Assembly: GCA_039654915.1 (NCBI GenBank)
Contig: CM077599.1
Span: 12,154,501-12,218,500, forward strand
Direction: 5' to 3'
DNA: 64,000 nt
From: Aquilaria yunnanensis
Taxonomy: Eukaryota; Streptophyta; Magnoliopsida; Malvales; Thymelaeaceae
Shown here: one piece after another, positions 22,099 to 34,589 of the stretch
How positions within the stretch are numbered: position 1 is the first letter of the stretch
Layout of the letters: every line of letters starts with the position of its first letter
The notes under the pieces: model-generated
What the model was told of the DNA's origin: nothing
Database searches by the model: none
Seen by the model: the letters and a program-made list of their open reading frames with translations, nothing else
Made by a program: the position numbers and the translations under genes

Positions 22099-23262
22099 GC
22101 TTTAGCCTTAAAGTAATCATTTACATTTGGATGAAGAATATTCTGGGCATAGTACTTATTTACCACCAAAATACTCTACTTCTATTTTTGTGCCTAACAA
22201 ATAATACCTTTTCTTTTGGTGCTTAACGATAATATAGGACTTATGTTGCTTAATTTTGCCATATGGTGTAGGAAGGAACCATGGCATGGCTCTTGGCTTG
22301 GATATAAGAATATATTATCTTGCGGCTGGTTCGGAAACCTGCCAATAATTGCTTTAGAATGCACATATGCCTATTGTCATGTTTTAAATTGGCCAAAAAC
22401 CACAGGAAGCCGGATTTGGGATTTGGGAAGCCCTTGAACTTTACCCTTACCTTGGTCCACATAAGTCACTGAACTGCTAATTTTTAGGAATACATAACCC
22501 TCCTCGGTCATCAATCACTGCATTGTTTGTTACGCATTAACAAATAAACAAATAAATTAAATTGTCATACGTATAATGTAGTAAGAATTACGATTGGTAT
22601 ATTTCAAGTTTCAACTAACATAGACTTATATAAAATGGGTTTTCAGGCCTGGACAGATCAACACGCAGATCTTCACAATCTACTTGAACTCAATAGGAAA
22701 GCCTTCGTCTTTGTGCAAAATTATAGGTTGTATATCACTCTAGGGCAACCCGCAATTTCGCACAAATAGGGGCCACTTTTTAACCTGGTTTAAGCAGATT
22801 GTGAAGATCTACACATTGACCGAACTTAGGTCCAAAAACTCACCTCAACTTAAGTCTGGTTAAGTCGAAACAAACTGCTCCTTAATAATGTACACATTGA
22901 GTTTAGCTCAACTAGTAATAGTGCATCATAACCCTGAGATCAGAGGAAAATAGCACTTTTGATTCTAAATTTTGCTTATTTTTTATTGTTGAAATTTTTA
23001 CTTCTCTAAAATGAGTCCTTAAATAAAGCAATTGTATAAATGATTAGCATAGAACACTCTTAATTGATGTTTTAAAATTCCAATTTACATTATTAGTAAC
23101 CATCTTTCAGTAAATTTAAACTATATAATATTTTTTTGACAGTTAACAGACTATTATAATTTCAATTTTTCCATTTTGACTTCCATAAAATTAACACTAA
23201 CTATTAACACCTTAGCAAAATTTTAAAATTGATTTAAAAAATAAAAAGTTTAAAATTTTTAA
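22099..23262. other. Intergenic DNA
   Basis: Nothing could be assigned. The open frames at 22216-22462 overlap on opposite strands and resemble no family. The text near 22670 and 22790 contains imperfect inverted copies of ACAGATCNACNCGCAGATCTTCACAATCT, hinting at another decayed inverted-repeat element. Confidence 0.35.
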
Positions 23263-24808
23263 ATGGATAAAATCCACTAGAAATCACTTAACTTACTTTT
23301 TTATCCTAACGAGATATCTTTGTGTATCTTAATCAGCTACTTTTTGTCACTTTCCGTGTTAAGTATAATGGAAAATGCATATGGGGTATAAAGAAACATT
23401 AAAATAAATATTAAAATAGCACTTTTAGTTCTCTTTTAAAATAGCACTTTTAGTTCTCTAACTTTTCCTATGTATACCCTTTATCCCCCTCCTCCTCCCG
23501 CTCTTCGCTTCCACCTGCTCCGACCACCACTATGAATTTTCTTTTTCACAAAACACAATCGCGAAACCACAATGTCCTGAAAAAACACAAGCAATCGGCA
23601 AAGCTGACCGAATAATCAACCCGACTAATACTTCCGACAAAAAACCAGAATGGTGGCTAATCAATGACGACGGCTACTCCGGCTATGATCTTCGCCTCAA
23701 ATCACAAAGTTTTGACTTCGAAGCCGACTCGGTGACCAACTCACCGATTGGGTTCAACTATCTGTCTCCTCCTAGATGCCGAAGAGGAAGCTTAGTGTCT
23801 CACCAGATGAGGGAGACTTCGCCATTGCCGTGAAACCCAGACCCTAGTGCCCTCTAAACTCAGACCCCAGTGCGCCGAAACCCAAACCCCAGTGTCGCCG
23901 TTGAAGCTGTTACGTCACGCCGCTGGACTTCTCTCCTATTGTCTCCGCCAACTCCGAGCTCACGCAATCCATCGATTAGTTGTACGTCTCTTCAATTTCT
24001 AAGTCCTACCGTGGCTTTGAGGTCAGCGGCATTGGCATCAACATCAAATTTCTCACGCGATTCAAGATCTGCGATCTAGAGTTGAGGAGAAAAGCCGTAC
24101 GGATTGAGGGAGAATCGGAGAGATGAGCTAGGATCGAAGAGAGTAGGGCGATAGAGGTGATGAACTTGACAATGAGGGAGAATCGGAAAGATGAGTTAGA
24201 ATCGGAGAAGGCCTGGACGATGGTGTAGACGAAGGTGACGGTGATGAACTCAACTTGGTCGGAGAAGAGGTCGAGGAGGAAGCGGCAGTAGATAGATTTG
24301 TTTCATGGTAGTAGCGTCTAAATTGTAGATTTAGAAATTTAAGTCAGAATTCTTGATGGAAAACATTTGAGGGCTAAAATTGTTATTTAAGACTTATTAT
24401 AATGTTAATTAATACTCTATCTGTCCCAAAAGTTTTACTCCATTTATTTTTTACAATTAATCTATGATTTTTTATTTTCAACATTTTAATATATAAATAT
24501 AAAATCTTTGTATATGAATGATAATTCAAGATATGTAGTTTCTAAATATATTTTTTTTGATTTTTTTTAACAAACAATAATATAAATAAAATTGAGTCAA
24601 AATACAACAAAAAGTCAAATGTATCAAAATTTATGGGACGGAGGGAGTATTATGTCAGCAATTTTTGTTAGATTTAATATTAAAATTAATCGAAAGTATC
24701 CAATTGGGACAAGTAATAAGAGAAATGGTATTTTGTTAGGACAATTTAAAAGTGGGGTATTCATTTAGGACAAAAGAATAAGTTAAGTGATTCATGATAA
24801 ATTTTATC
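23263..24808. mobile_element. Inverted-repeat element with a GC-rich, gene-like interior (Pack-type candidate)
   Basis: The left arm (GGATAAAATCCACTAG..., ATCACTTAACTTACTTTTTT) is matched by the reverse complement of the right arm (24740-24808). The flanks AATTTTTAA and TATTTTTAG agree at 7 of 9. The interior from about 23490 to 24300 is GC-rich. It includes an open stretch (about 23630-23830) reading KPEWWLINDDGYSGYDLRLK on the plus strand, which looks like coding DNA of unknown origin. A Stowaway MITE (24415-24647) is nested in the right part. Capture of host sequence is inference from composition. Confidence 0.5.
24415..24647. mobile_element. Stowaway-like MITE
   Basis: TA target duplications (24413-24414 and 24648-24649) flank inverted ends CTCTATCTGTCCCAAAAG and the complement of TTTATGGGACGGAGGGAG. 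The 233-bp length and TA flanks are typical of Stowaway (Tc1/mariner-type) MITEs. Confidence 0.85.
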
Positions 24809-24837
24809 TATTTTTAGATTGAAGTGGAACAAGTGTT

Positions 24838-26090
24838 AGGGTAAATTGTACCTGTGGCCCCTAATCTTTTATTATTGTCCTAGTTTGAACCCTGACCTCA
24901 AAACCTCACATAGAGCGTCCTCAACCTCAATTTTTTGTTTTATTTTAGACTTTTGATTGACAGAACATGTTAAAATTGACGGAATTAGCCACGTGACACG
25001 TCAACATGAGCAATTTGCCACAATGGCATAATAATGTGGTGGTGATGTGGCAAGGAAAAAAATAATAATAAATAAAAATATGAATAATAATAATAATAAT
25101 AAATTAAACCCCCCCCCCCCCCTCCGCCATTGGGCTTAGCCTCCTCCCTCCCCCGCCGCATGTTCACAAAATCCTAACAAGGTCAAAACCAAACCTTGCC
25201 GATGAACGACCAACAAGGCTACTTCCTCCGCCAGAACCAAGTCAATGCCATGGATGGCAACCACAACCAAGAGCTCGAAGACCTCGAGCTATTCCAAAAG
25301 CAAGTCTCCAACCGCTTTTCCGAGGTCTGTTGACGAAGCCGACGCCTTCTCCATCGTTCCCCTCCTTTCCATATCCTGGCTTTGGAAGCTTCTCGACGCT
25401 TTCCTCTATTGCAACGCCGAGTTCAAGGCCCTTTTGCTCATGGGTTGCGACCCTTCCTAGATCTCCAAGCCCCCTTTTCGATCGCTTGATCCCTGAGCTC
25501 CTCGACCGAGTCGTTAAAGCTCTTAACAGTTGTAATGTCGTCACGAGTGGGGTTGAGGCCATCAGACATTCCTAGAGATTAGCGGAGATCGCTGTCTCCA
25601 TTTTGGAGCGGCGGCTGATCGGAGATGGGCAGGTGAAGCGGGTGAGGAAGGCTTTAAGCTCGCTGATCGCCTCCATTAACATTGACGATAAAAAGAGCTT
25701 GAATTTCAAGACCACTGAGCGAACATGGTTGTTTAGCCGGAGGGGCAACGTGTCCAATAAGGAGGCTAGAGGCGGCAGGGGAGGGAGGAGGTTGAGCCCA
25801 ATGTCGGGGGTTTTTTTTAATTTATTATTATTATTTTTTCATATTTTTATTTATTATTATTTTTCTTCCTTGCCACATCATCACTAGTAGTTGATTATTA
25901 TGTCATTGTGGCAAATTGCCCACGTTGGCATGCCACATGGCTAATTCCATTAATTTTAACACTTTTTATCCATCAAAGGTCTAAAATAAAATAAAAAATT
26001 GAGATTAAGGACGTTTCATACGAGATTTTGAGGTTATGATCCAAAATAGGACAATAATAAAATGTTAGGGGCCATGGGTGCAATTTACCC
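24838..26090. mobile_element. Pack-MULE carrying a ROH1/DUF793 gene fragment
   Basis: Terminal inverted repeats of about 300 bases can be followed from GGGTAAATTG (left) and CAATTTACCC (right) through matching phrases such as GGCCCCTAA, TTTATTATTGTCCTA, TTGCCACAATG and GATGTGGCAAGGA. The flanks ACAAGTGTT (24829-24837) and ATAAGTGTT (26091-26099) match at 8 of 9, as expected for a 9-bp MULE TSD. The interior (about 25140-25790) is GC-rich and holds a broken host-gene fragment (separate entry). A 14-base C run occurs at 25109-25122. Long inverted repeats, 9-bp TSD and captured coding DNA together define a Pack-MULE. Confidence 0.82.
25202..25770 (+). pseudogene. Captured fragment of a ROH1/DUF793 (BYPASS-related) gene
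   Basis: Read in successive plus-strand frames, the segment gives family text: NHNQELEDLELFQKQVSNRF (from 25260), then SIVPLLSISWLWKLLDAFLY and FKALLLMGCDPS (to ~25460), then ELLDRVVKALNSCNVVTSGV (about 25495-25555), and finally ILERRLIGDGQVKRVRKALS and TTERTWLFSRRG (to ~25745). Stops and at least two frame changes interrupt it (for example TGA near 25333 and TAG near 25459). In Arabidopsis, ROH1 interacts with EXO70 exocyst subunits. The fragment lies between MULE inverted repeats and is unlikely to make a working protein. The family assignment is from memory of conserved text. Confidence 0.65.
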
Positions 26091-26099
26091 ATAAGTGTT

Positions 26100-26693
26100 C
26101 AGTACTGTAAGTGTCTTTTCCCTGTGAGACCAAAATTTCAAGGGTTGTCTTATTTGTTGGGTGAGCGCGCAGACACCCTCAAGTCAATTACAATTAAGAT
26201 TTGAGTGGCATAGCATTTGGAAAAAAACAGGCAACTTAAGAAGTGGTCAAATTGCCAGCTAGAACCTTAAAAATTTTATATGACAGATACTTCCAAGCTT
26301 TTCTAGGTAGATTTCCCACCTTGTACTTCTAATGCTTCTCACTGTTAAAAAAAAGCAAAAAAATAAAAATCAAATGCTAGGGAAGGCACCATTGTATTGT
26401 GAATGGGTTAGATTAGGAAATTCTCATATTTAATTTCTAGGTAAACTGTTTTTATGACCCAATGAATGTTTTGTGGTGACTCCACTTCGCCATAACTAGT
26501 ACATGTTTTAAGGTATATATGTAAGATTTAAAATCATGCTGATGAAAAAAAAAATGTAAAAAAAGTAAAGGACTTTTTTTAGGTTTATCCATTCTTGTAA
26601 GAAACATGACTGATGTTTCCCAAGTTTTAACAGGTGAAAAATCCATCATAATTCATTATATTGTATTTTACATATCCCTAAGATTCTACCAAA
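26100..26693. other. Intergenic DNA
   Basis: No gene or element was recognised. The minus frame at 26452-26649 has no known motif. Confidence 0.4.
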
Positions 26694-26695
26694 TA

Positions 26696-26990
26696 CTCCC
26701 TCCGTCCCAATTTAATTGAAACGTATTTCTTTTTAGGAAGTCCCAAAAAGGTTGAAACGTTTCCTCTTTTAGAAAGTTTAAACAATTAAATAATCCTTTT
26801 ACACGAAACCCAATAAAGACTCTTTTTTTTTTAATCTCTACTCAACCTCTCACTGCACAAAACCCAAAAAAGAATATTTCCTTTTTTAATCATTATTTAA
26901 ACTTTTACTACATAAAAAATTAACATAAATTACATACACATTAATCTCCGTGCCCGGTCAAATGTTTCAATTAATGTGGGACGAATGTAG
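26696..26990. mobile_element. Stowaway-like MITE
   Basis: TA dinucleotides (26694-26695, 26991-26992) flank inverted ends: CTCCCTCCGTCCCAATTTAA on the left and the complement of TTAATGTGGGACGAATGTAG on the right. It is 295 bases, AT-rich and non-coding. The longer left arm (AATTGAAACGT) is also mirrored (AATGTTTCAATT). Confidence 0.8.
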
Positions 26991-27932
26991 TATTATTTAT
27001 GAGAAATTAGGAACTTTTGTTTCAGGTAGAGTTTTGTTTGATAATGTAATGATTGCTCCATAAACATGTCATCATATGCACTTGTCTCAGGATCCTTTAA
27101 AGAAGTTCATGTCAGTCAGACTCAATATGACTAAAGTTTATAACCATATAGAATGAGATTGTTTTTCGAACAAATGATGTTGGCCTTGGGTTTGCTGCAC
27201 CCTAGGTGGGATTGGTGATGAAATGTGTCAAATCAGTTAAGTATTCTATCTTTATAAATTGGCAATAAATTAAACATCTATCAGCTAACCTTTACTTCTA
27301 AATTCTGATATCAAAACCACTTTATTTTGGTTCCTAATGTCGATAAATTGGTTTTTTTTTTTAGTTCTCAATCTCAACAATCATCAATTTTCACTTTTTT
27401 AATATATTACTATATAATTCAAATTTATTGGAAGATGGATACTGTATAACTTAATCAAAATTTAAAAAGTGGATGTCATATAATGTATAAAAAATAATTC
27501 AATAGTTAATAATTTCGCAATGTTTAAGATAAAACAAAGAAGTTTTTATTATAATTACTTTAAAAATAAAAACCAGCTTTTAAAATTCAAAATTCTTTTG
27601 CAAAAAACAAAAAAAAGTTGCAAGATCACAATAATGGTAACGAAAATCAGTTAAACTAATATAACAACTTTTGGAGATGAAATAAACTGTCCTCACCAAT
27701 CTTTTCTTTCGATTCCATTCCCACCACTTACAAGAAAAATAATTCTATTAACTTTAAATTATTTAAGAGGGTTATTTTTTTTATAATTTGAAGCATTTTA
27801 TAAGTGTACAAGGTTAAGAAGTATTATATCTAAGGGGTAAGGGGAGAATGCCAAATTATCCGGAACCAGAAAAAATTTGAATCAATTTCAATGACATTAT
27901 ATGGGTAAAGTGAGTGAGATGTTAGTATTTTT

Positions 27933-27937
<5 letters not shown>

Positions 27938-27987
<50 letters not shown>
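27938..27987. repeat. (TA)n microsatellite
   Basis: About 25 uninterrupted TA units, likely to be length-polymorphic. Confidence 0.95.
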
Positions 27988-27989
<2 letters not shown>

Positions 27990-28239
27990 CATCGTATAAG
28001 TATATAGAAAGAGATATACAATTAATTAAAGAAATAGACATGTCAGCCTTTTCAGAATTAGAAGAGTAACTAAATTAACTTTTATATGATATGTTAGAAG
28101 AAATATGGAGGCTAAAATTTAAATCTCACACCTTTCCATATTCCTTAAAACTTTTAGCCTCTTCAATCCTCATCAGGCGTCTTTGTTGTCCGGAACACAT
28201 AATAGAAAACATTAAAATGTGATGAAAACGCCAACTCAA

Positions 28240-28431
28240 TTACCAACTTCTGCCATATGAGCTGCGTGGCAAGGAATTAATATAAAAAATTGAGCCATTT
28301 ATAGAAACAACTTTAGTACCTGAAACTTTGCTTCCCCACCCTAAGCTGCCGAACTTCTCACTCATTTTCGCTTTCACCCTCGTACCCAAGTCATACAAAG
28401 CAGAGGCGGTGATGTGAGAAAGATGAACCAT
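28240..28431 (-). other. Exon-like minus-strand open frame, unidentified
   Basis: The frame encodes 63 residues with ordinary protein composition (for example ITASALYDLGTRVKAKMSEK) and is less AT-rich than its surroundings. The family text may extend upstream past an in-frame stop near 28485. After SKVSG the sequence on the minus strand is GGTACT, which could be a splice donor. It could be a captured or relict exon. I do not recognise the family. Confidence 0.3.
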
Positions 28432-30421
28432 GTGATGGAGGCATGGAACTAGGCTCGATAACTCATTGAATGGAAGGCTCCGTCTCTGTCAAATGCTTAC
28501 AGTTACATGGAAAATATTTTGTTGAGGTAGTGAACCAAAAGGCTTAAAAGATAAAAGATTGGACCTAAACCCCTGAAGGAACCCATGAGTAGCCAAATTT
28601 AATACATCATATCTCAAACTTTGTAATTGCACATGTATGTTACAATTCTACAGTTAAAACGTAATAATAATAGTACAACAGATATTAAAAATAAAATAGT
28701 CCCATACTAAATCTCACAATTACAACTTATGTGAATGAATTTACTGAATAAAAGTTAGAATTCAATCTATCGCTAATCAAATGATATAATGGTATCAATA
28801 TTAAGAAAATGACCATATGATGAACAGTTGGATCTAGACCGTTTATTTATGCGGACTCCATGTGGGACCTATTGCAAATTGGAAAGAAAAGCATCACTAG
28901 TTCCATATCTTTAATTCTCATTTCAAATTATTCCTCAACCTCCATTTCATTGCACATTTGTCCCAAGCATTTATAATTCATTGCATATTTGAGTCACTAG
29001 TTTTAGTTAAGATTGAATTGACATAAAAAATGATTTATAAGAAACATATAATAGTTTAAATGGACCATTAATTGAAAAAAATTATAATATAGATTAAATT
29101 TATGAAAAAATATTTATCAAAAGTTTAAATTAAAACTCAAAAGTTGATATCAAATGGTTACATGAGAGTTAATGAATTCAAATTGTTTGGTAATTTTCTT
29201 CTAATACATTTAAATTGTGGCATAATTTTTAATGATTAGTGGATTATCTAGTCTATCAATATTTTCTCTCAATAAATCGGGTTAACTGCAGTCTTATTTA
29301 GGGTTAAAGATTAACATATATCCCTCCGTTCAATTTTGGATGAAATATTTGGGTTTAACACAAAAATTAAAAAAGAGAAAAATAAAATTTCTATTTTTAC
29401 ATTTAACTTTGTACATGTAAATCAAGAAAAATGAAAAAAGTTGTTATTGAATGATAGTTTAAAAGGTGATATTGTAAAACAATTTACTAAATATGGAAAT
29501 GTTGATGCACCAAAATATAATACAATGCATTCTTTTAGAACAGATGAAGCAACAACATAATAAAGGTTTAATTTTACAAAAAGACTTGGGAGCAATGCCT
29601 TTTTTTTGTGGGGTAGTAAAAAATCACTAGTAAGAAAAGGAGGATTAATTGAAAACAACAAAATTGTCGTGCCTCTAAATGGTGGTTAATAAATGCATTG
29701 GCTACTAGGGGTGAAAAAAGGATCCTCGGATTTGTCTTGAGTTCCATTTCGGTTAAAATTTGTACTCGCTCAAATTGTTATTGGGTCAATTTCAAACAAA
29801 ATTTTAAGTCTAATACATAATTTAAATAAAATTTAATTTACTTATTACTCAATTTAATTTTACCCTTTTTTTCTTGATTTAAGTCAATAGCTCAAGCAGT
29901 TTAAAACTCATTTATGACTAGTTAATATTATTTTTAATTAAAAGATAAACAAAATATTAAGCTGAAAAAATAATTTAAGCAAAACATGATTATCCTCTAA
30001 CTTAATTCGACTTGGATGACTTTCATCCCTGTTCGGCAAACAACATTTACGTCAGATGCATTGGCGCCAACATATGACACAAGTACGCATCTACTATCGC
30101 ATTTAATACTCCAAAATTCCATAAGATAAGATTGAACAAAAGAAATCTAACAAAAAATTTTTAAAAAAAACTTGACAACTTTTTTCTCTCTCACCGATTA
30201 TATCACAACAGAGAAAAAAGAGGAGTTCCAAAATTTATGGCCTTTTCCTCCATGACCCAATGCTGTCGTCCTGCAGAATTGTCCAAACGCATCAGGCAAC
30301 CACAAGGCTTTGCTTTATTGTATTCCAAATACACCAAAATTAGAAACATTTTCCTTTATGAGAGATCAAAGACACTTATATAAATCACAATAACAAAGTC
30401 TGTTGACATAATTTATTTTAC

Positions 30422-30595
30422 AGGAAAAGAACATCTTTTGTCCTCTATTTTTGTCAACTTTGCCACTTCAGTCCTAAAAATTCACAAATTGCCAAGAAAA
30501 TCCTTTAACGTTTATTCTATAAGCTATGTTAGTCTTGTAACCATTGGAAGTATCATGTATCATTTGGCACATGTTAACACATTAGGGCTCTTTTG
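30422..30595 (+). repeat. Left terminal inverted repeat of the MULE
   Basis: This arm contains GTCCTCTATTTTTGTCAAC and CACTTCAGTCCT, both found in inverted form in the right arm. Its inner limit is approximate. It would contain the promoter of the GRF gene that starts 68 bases further in. Confidence 0.8.
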
Positions 30596-30662
30596 GACAA
30601 TTGAAAGAAGTGAGCTTAACTGCACTTCTTCTAATTTGCTTGAATAAAAACAAAGGCCCACA

Positions 30663-31142
30663 ATGACAAGCTCCACTTCGTTATCCTCTATGTCAAGTAA
30701 ACACAACATACAACAGAACAAAATGTGTAATTGTAACAAGAGGGTTGTCGTGAAGGTTGCTCGTATAGAGTTAAATGCTAGGAAGTAGTTTCTTGGATGT
30801 CCAAGGTATAGAACCCCTGGTTTTTGTGGCTATTGACAGTGGATTGATGGCCTAATTCCTTAACATGTGATTCAAATGCTATTGGAGTACAGGAGGTTTA
30901 ATGGGGTAGTATACGATGAAAGAACAAACGAGCAATTAGCGGATGAGGTAAATGTTCAAGCTCGAGTTATTGGTTTGGAGGAGGAAATGATAAAATTGAA
31001 AAAGAAGCAGCGGATTTATATTTATGTTATTGTTATGTCTTGGTTGATAATGTTGTATGTTGTAATTGTCCAGGTTTCAGTTGTTAGAACTTTTGAGAGA
31101 TTAGTAGCAGTGAGGAAAGCAAGGGAGGTTGTGAATACCTAG
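30663..31142 (+). pseudogene. GRF-type zinc-finger / coiled-coil / membrane protein ORF of the MULE
   Basis: Starting at ATG 30663, one frame is open to 31142 apart from three stops (TAG near 30786, TGA near 30831, TAA near 30861). The text gives the GRF zinc-finger pattern: CNCNKRVVVKVARIELNARK, then FLGCPRYRTPGFCGY and QWIDG. A coiled coil (ARVIGLEEEMIKLKKKQ) and one strongly hydrophobic segment (about residues 120-141, IYVIVMSWLIMLYVVIVQVS) follow. The order zinc finger, coiled coil, transmembrane segment is common in short plant GRF proteins, which are often repeated in genomes; their function is unknown. All three stops fall in the zinc-finger half and none in the later 91 codons. It converges on the transposase, placing it where mudrB sits in maize MuDR, but it is not related to mudrB as far as I can see. 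Confidence 0.72.
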
Positions 31143-32091
31143 TTTGTATCCAAATGTTTGATGAAATGCTTGAATGAACTATATTTGAAACCAAGGTTCT
31201 TAATCAATTCCAATGTGTGTTTTTAGCTTTGTTTCCCTTTCTTCAGTGTTCATTAACATGAACAACAGTTAAAGTTGAACACGAATAAGCAATTTAAATA
31301 TGAACAAGAAAGGTACACATAGAGTTGACATAAACAAGTGTGCCATTTAACAATATGCCATATTGGTTTTTCTTACATACCCTATTATCCCAATAAAAGA
31401 ATTGGTATGATTCAACATATTAGGCGTTAGACATTACCGCTTTAGAATGATGACCCATACTAACATAAGCACCCCACCCCTCTATACAAAACCTTCATCA
31501 TGTCATGTCTAATTAAGTTATAGAAATTCAGCCATCCATAACAAAACAAAATGCATTGCAAAATCCACACATTCTTATAACCTTTTAATCATGTTCTAGC
31601 TTGCCTACTAACACAAATAATCCTACACATTACTATCTTATGTGTGTTGCATATCTTTTGTTGAAGCTTCTGGAAAAATCCATGAATTTTTTCCTTGACT
31701 TTCTTGCAGTTTCCTCGAATGCATCTCTAGAAGTATTTGCAAATGCTCTGAAGTTTGCTTCAAAATTTGAATTCCCCTACACTATTGTTGTCCTGGCCTT
31801 CTTAGTATGTTGTGATCTTAGATTCCCAACAGTGATAGTTATCTTCTCACTAAGGGCCTTCCTAACTATTAGTTGTTTATGTGCACTAGGCTGCAACAAA
31901 TGTTTTATAAAGAACATTCAATTGTTGCTCAACAAAGATACAAAAATAAGGACAAAGTAAACCAAAATAACCCTAAATTCACATTAAAAACAAAAAGGGT
32001 TTTACTCTCCCTAGATTGGGTTATTCTTTTGGGACTATAAATATGTTAATAGCTTATTTGTTTGACTGTGGCTTCTTATTGGCAGGGGACT
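31143..32091. other. Space between the convergent MULE genes
   Basis: AT-rich DNA with no recognisable domain. The plus frame at 31601-31960 is hydrophobic but unlike any family I know and is probably a chance frame. Both MULE transcripts would terminate here. Confidence 0.4.
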
Positions 32092-34589
32092 TTACCTTAT
32101 CAAGGGTTTTTTTTTTATAGGGGATTTAGGCTTCACACCTACTGGCTTCACTCTAGGTCCTTTCCTTTTTTGTTCCTTATAAGCCAACAATGAAGTCTAC
32201 ATTAACATAAGGTGATTAAGCACATCAAACATGTTAAAATCAAGTCACTTACCTCCTGTTGTCTCATGACTCATATTAACATTAGCATATCCTGAATTTG
32301 TTTATATGTCAATTGGACGCTAATTCATTTAAAAAACAATATTAACATAGTAACATACTAATTTACTAGTTATAAGTTATGAAATAGTTAACATACTAAC
32401 TACGTTTGGACAACCAGTTCTGTTGTGATCTTCTTCTTTGCAAATGCCACAAGTTATTATGTGTCTAACTTTTAACATTATATTACCTTTACCAATTCAA
32501 GAACATCCAACTTTTTTTTCTTAAAATGTTTTCTTGTCAATTTCTTTAGAGTGGGTGGAAGTGGTTGAACATTGCCCCTATTGTTCCAAAACAAGATTGT
32601 GGGGACTGGACGCATCATAAATGCATAACTAAGTAATGCTTTGTCCTTCATATAAAACTTAATTAGATAAGCTTCTGGCTTTTTATCCTTGAAGTTGAAT
32701 GCATATATAGCATGTTTACAACGGATTCCTGTTAACTGCCAACTACTAAACATACAAAATCTTTCATCAACATCAACAACATACTTGACCTCTTTATCCA
32801 AAACCTCATACCCACTTGCTCAACTCCAAATACATTTGCAGGCTCTACTTTCTTTCTTGCTCTTCTCTATTTTCTTGTATATGTTGTAACCAAACTCCCC
32901 AAGCCAAGTAGCACATGCCTCTCTTTGATGATGTAATTTCACCAGCCCTTTTGTCCTAATCTCTTCAAGCGTAGTATATACTATCTTACACCTAGGTTTT
33001 AGAATCCATCCATTGAATCATTCACAAAGATTGTTATGAACTATATCACACTTAACCATAAAGTTAAAAAAGATCTTACACCAATGCATCAGTGTTGTGG
33101 TCTAGTTTCCAGCCACTTTTTCCCAATCTTCAAGTGTGATTTAATTGATTTTTTTTTCATGTTTGCTTCAAACTTTACCAAAGCATTGGCCCCCTGAATA
33201 TTGCACCCCAATTGGCATAAATATGCCTTGCACACATTTTGTGTTCTGCATTATAAATAATTGCAACAATTGTTTGTACCAGTCGCTAAAAATGTACTCA
33301 TTATATTTCGCAAAGAATGACCGTTTTACCTTTTTTTACTAAAATTTAACTTAAATATATTCATATTAATTTGTATTATAATTTTTTTAAAAAAATGATA
33401 TTTATAAACTAGAGTCTTTAAGGTACCATTTTAATATAACAAGTTTATATTTCCATAAGAAATTATAAAAGAAAAAAATCATAAATTAACTGTTATGAAT
33501 AGTGAATGGGCCAAGCTTTGCGAGATTGAGAGAGTACAAATCAGTAAGAAATAGTTAAGTTCCTACACACTAACCAAATCAAAAGAACAGAAAGCACAAC
33601 TAACATATACCTTTTGTTTGTCACTGATAATAGTCTAATCTAATCCATCCATATTCCCTAAGTTCTTAACTAGCTTCGAAAAGAACTATGTCCATGTGTC
33701 TTTATTCTCTATCTTAACCACATCCTATGTAGTTGGGGGATATTTTATCATTCCCACCTCTATCTACTGCTGCTAACACTTACCCCTATACACTCCCTTC
33801 AAAAAACAACCATCTACACCAATAACCCTTTTACATCCAACTAAGAAACCTTTTTCTAGAGTATCAAAATAGACATAAAAGTTGTTGAATACAATGACCT
33901 CAAGCCAATTAGCTTATGGATCCAATCTCACATGATAAGGTGTTCCTAGATTCCTATATTTAATCTCTTCTACATAGTCACATAGAATCTTATACTCCTA
34001 CTTCTAAGAACCTCAAACCTTATTGAACACTCTGATTTTGGTATTCCTACATTTGTTCAAAGAAATATCAGCACCAATTTTCTCTGTCACTAAGTCCTTT
34101 AAAGCAGTGAACTTAATAGTTGGCATGACCTTGATCTCTAACAAGAAATAACTAGACAATCAAGTGTTAGTCACTTTTCTGTTTTTGAAACTAATGCCAC
34201 ATGTGTGGCCAGCAGATATCTTTTTCACGTAAACCCATAAGTTCTTTTATCATACCTTAAGGATATTTCCCAACTACAACCTTTACTAGCACACTTGTCC
34301 TTCACCCATTTTGAAATGTTTTTAGTGCTTTTGACAAGTCTCTGCTCCATGATTAAGTGATTGTCTAGTGCATCTTTGAACTGTCTAGTGTTTTAAAAAG
34401 TTTGTGTCACCACAAACTCAGGCATAGCATAATTAGGCTCATACATAGGGGATCTACTAGTTCCACCCTCATCTGATTTATTCCCCACCCTGCTACTCGT
34501 TGTACTACCCACACCAAATCTCCATTGACCCCCAACTAATATAGTTATCTTTACCTTTTTGTCTGCCCACTTCTTGTTAAACTGATGTG

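Larger units (their letters stand above)
26993..30412. other. Gene-free AT-rich stretch with simple repeats
   Basis: Apart from the (TA)n tract and the exon-like minus frame listed separately, I see no gene. CCCTCCGTTCAATTTTGG at about 29320 resembles one Stowaway terminus, but a matching second end was not found. TAGGGGTGAAAA at 29707 and TTTCATCCCTG at about 30023 may be ends of a decayed hAT-type element. Confidence 0.4.

Noticed and set aside
29319..29720. Stowaway MITE beginning at CCCTCCGTTCAATTTTGG
   Set aside because: A complementary right end with a TA flank was not found.
31601..31960. 119-codon plus-strand frame between the MULE genes
   Set aside because: Hydrophobic, without recognisable domain, and in the region where two convergent transcripts would end.
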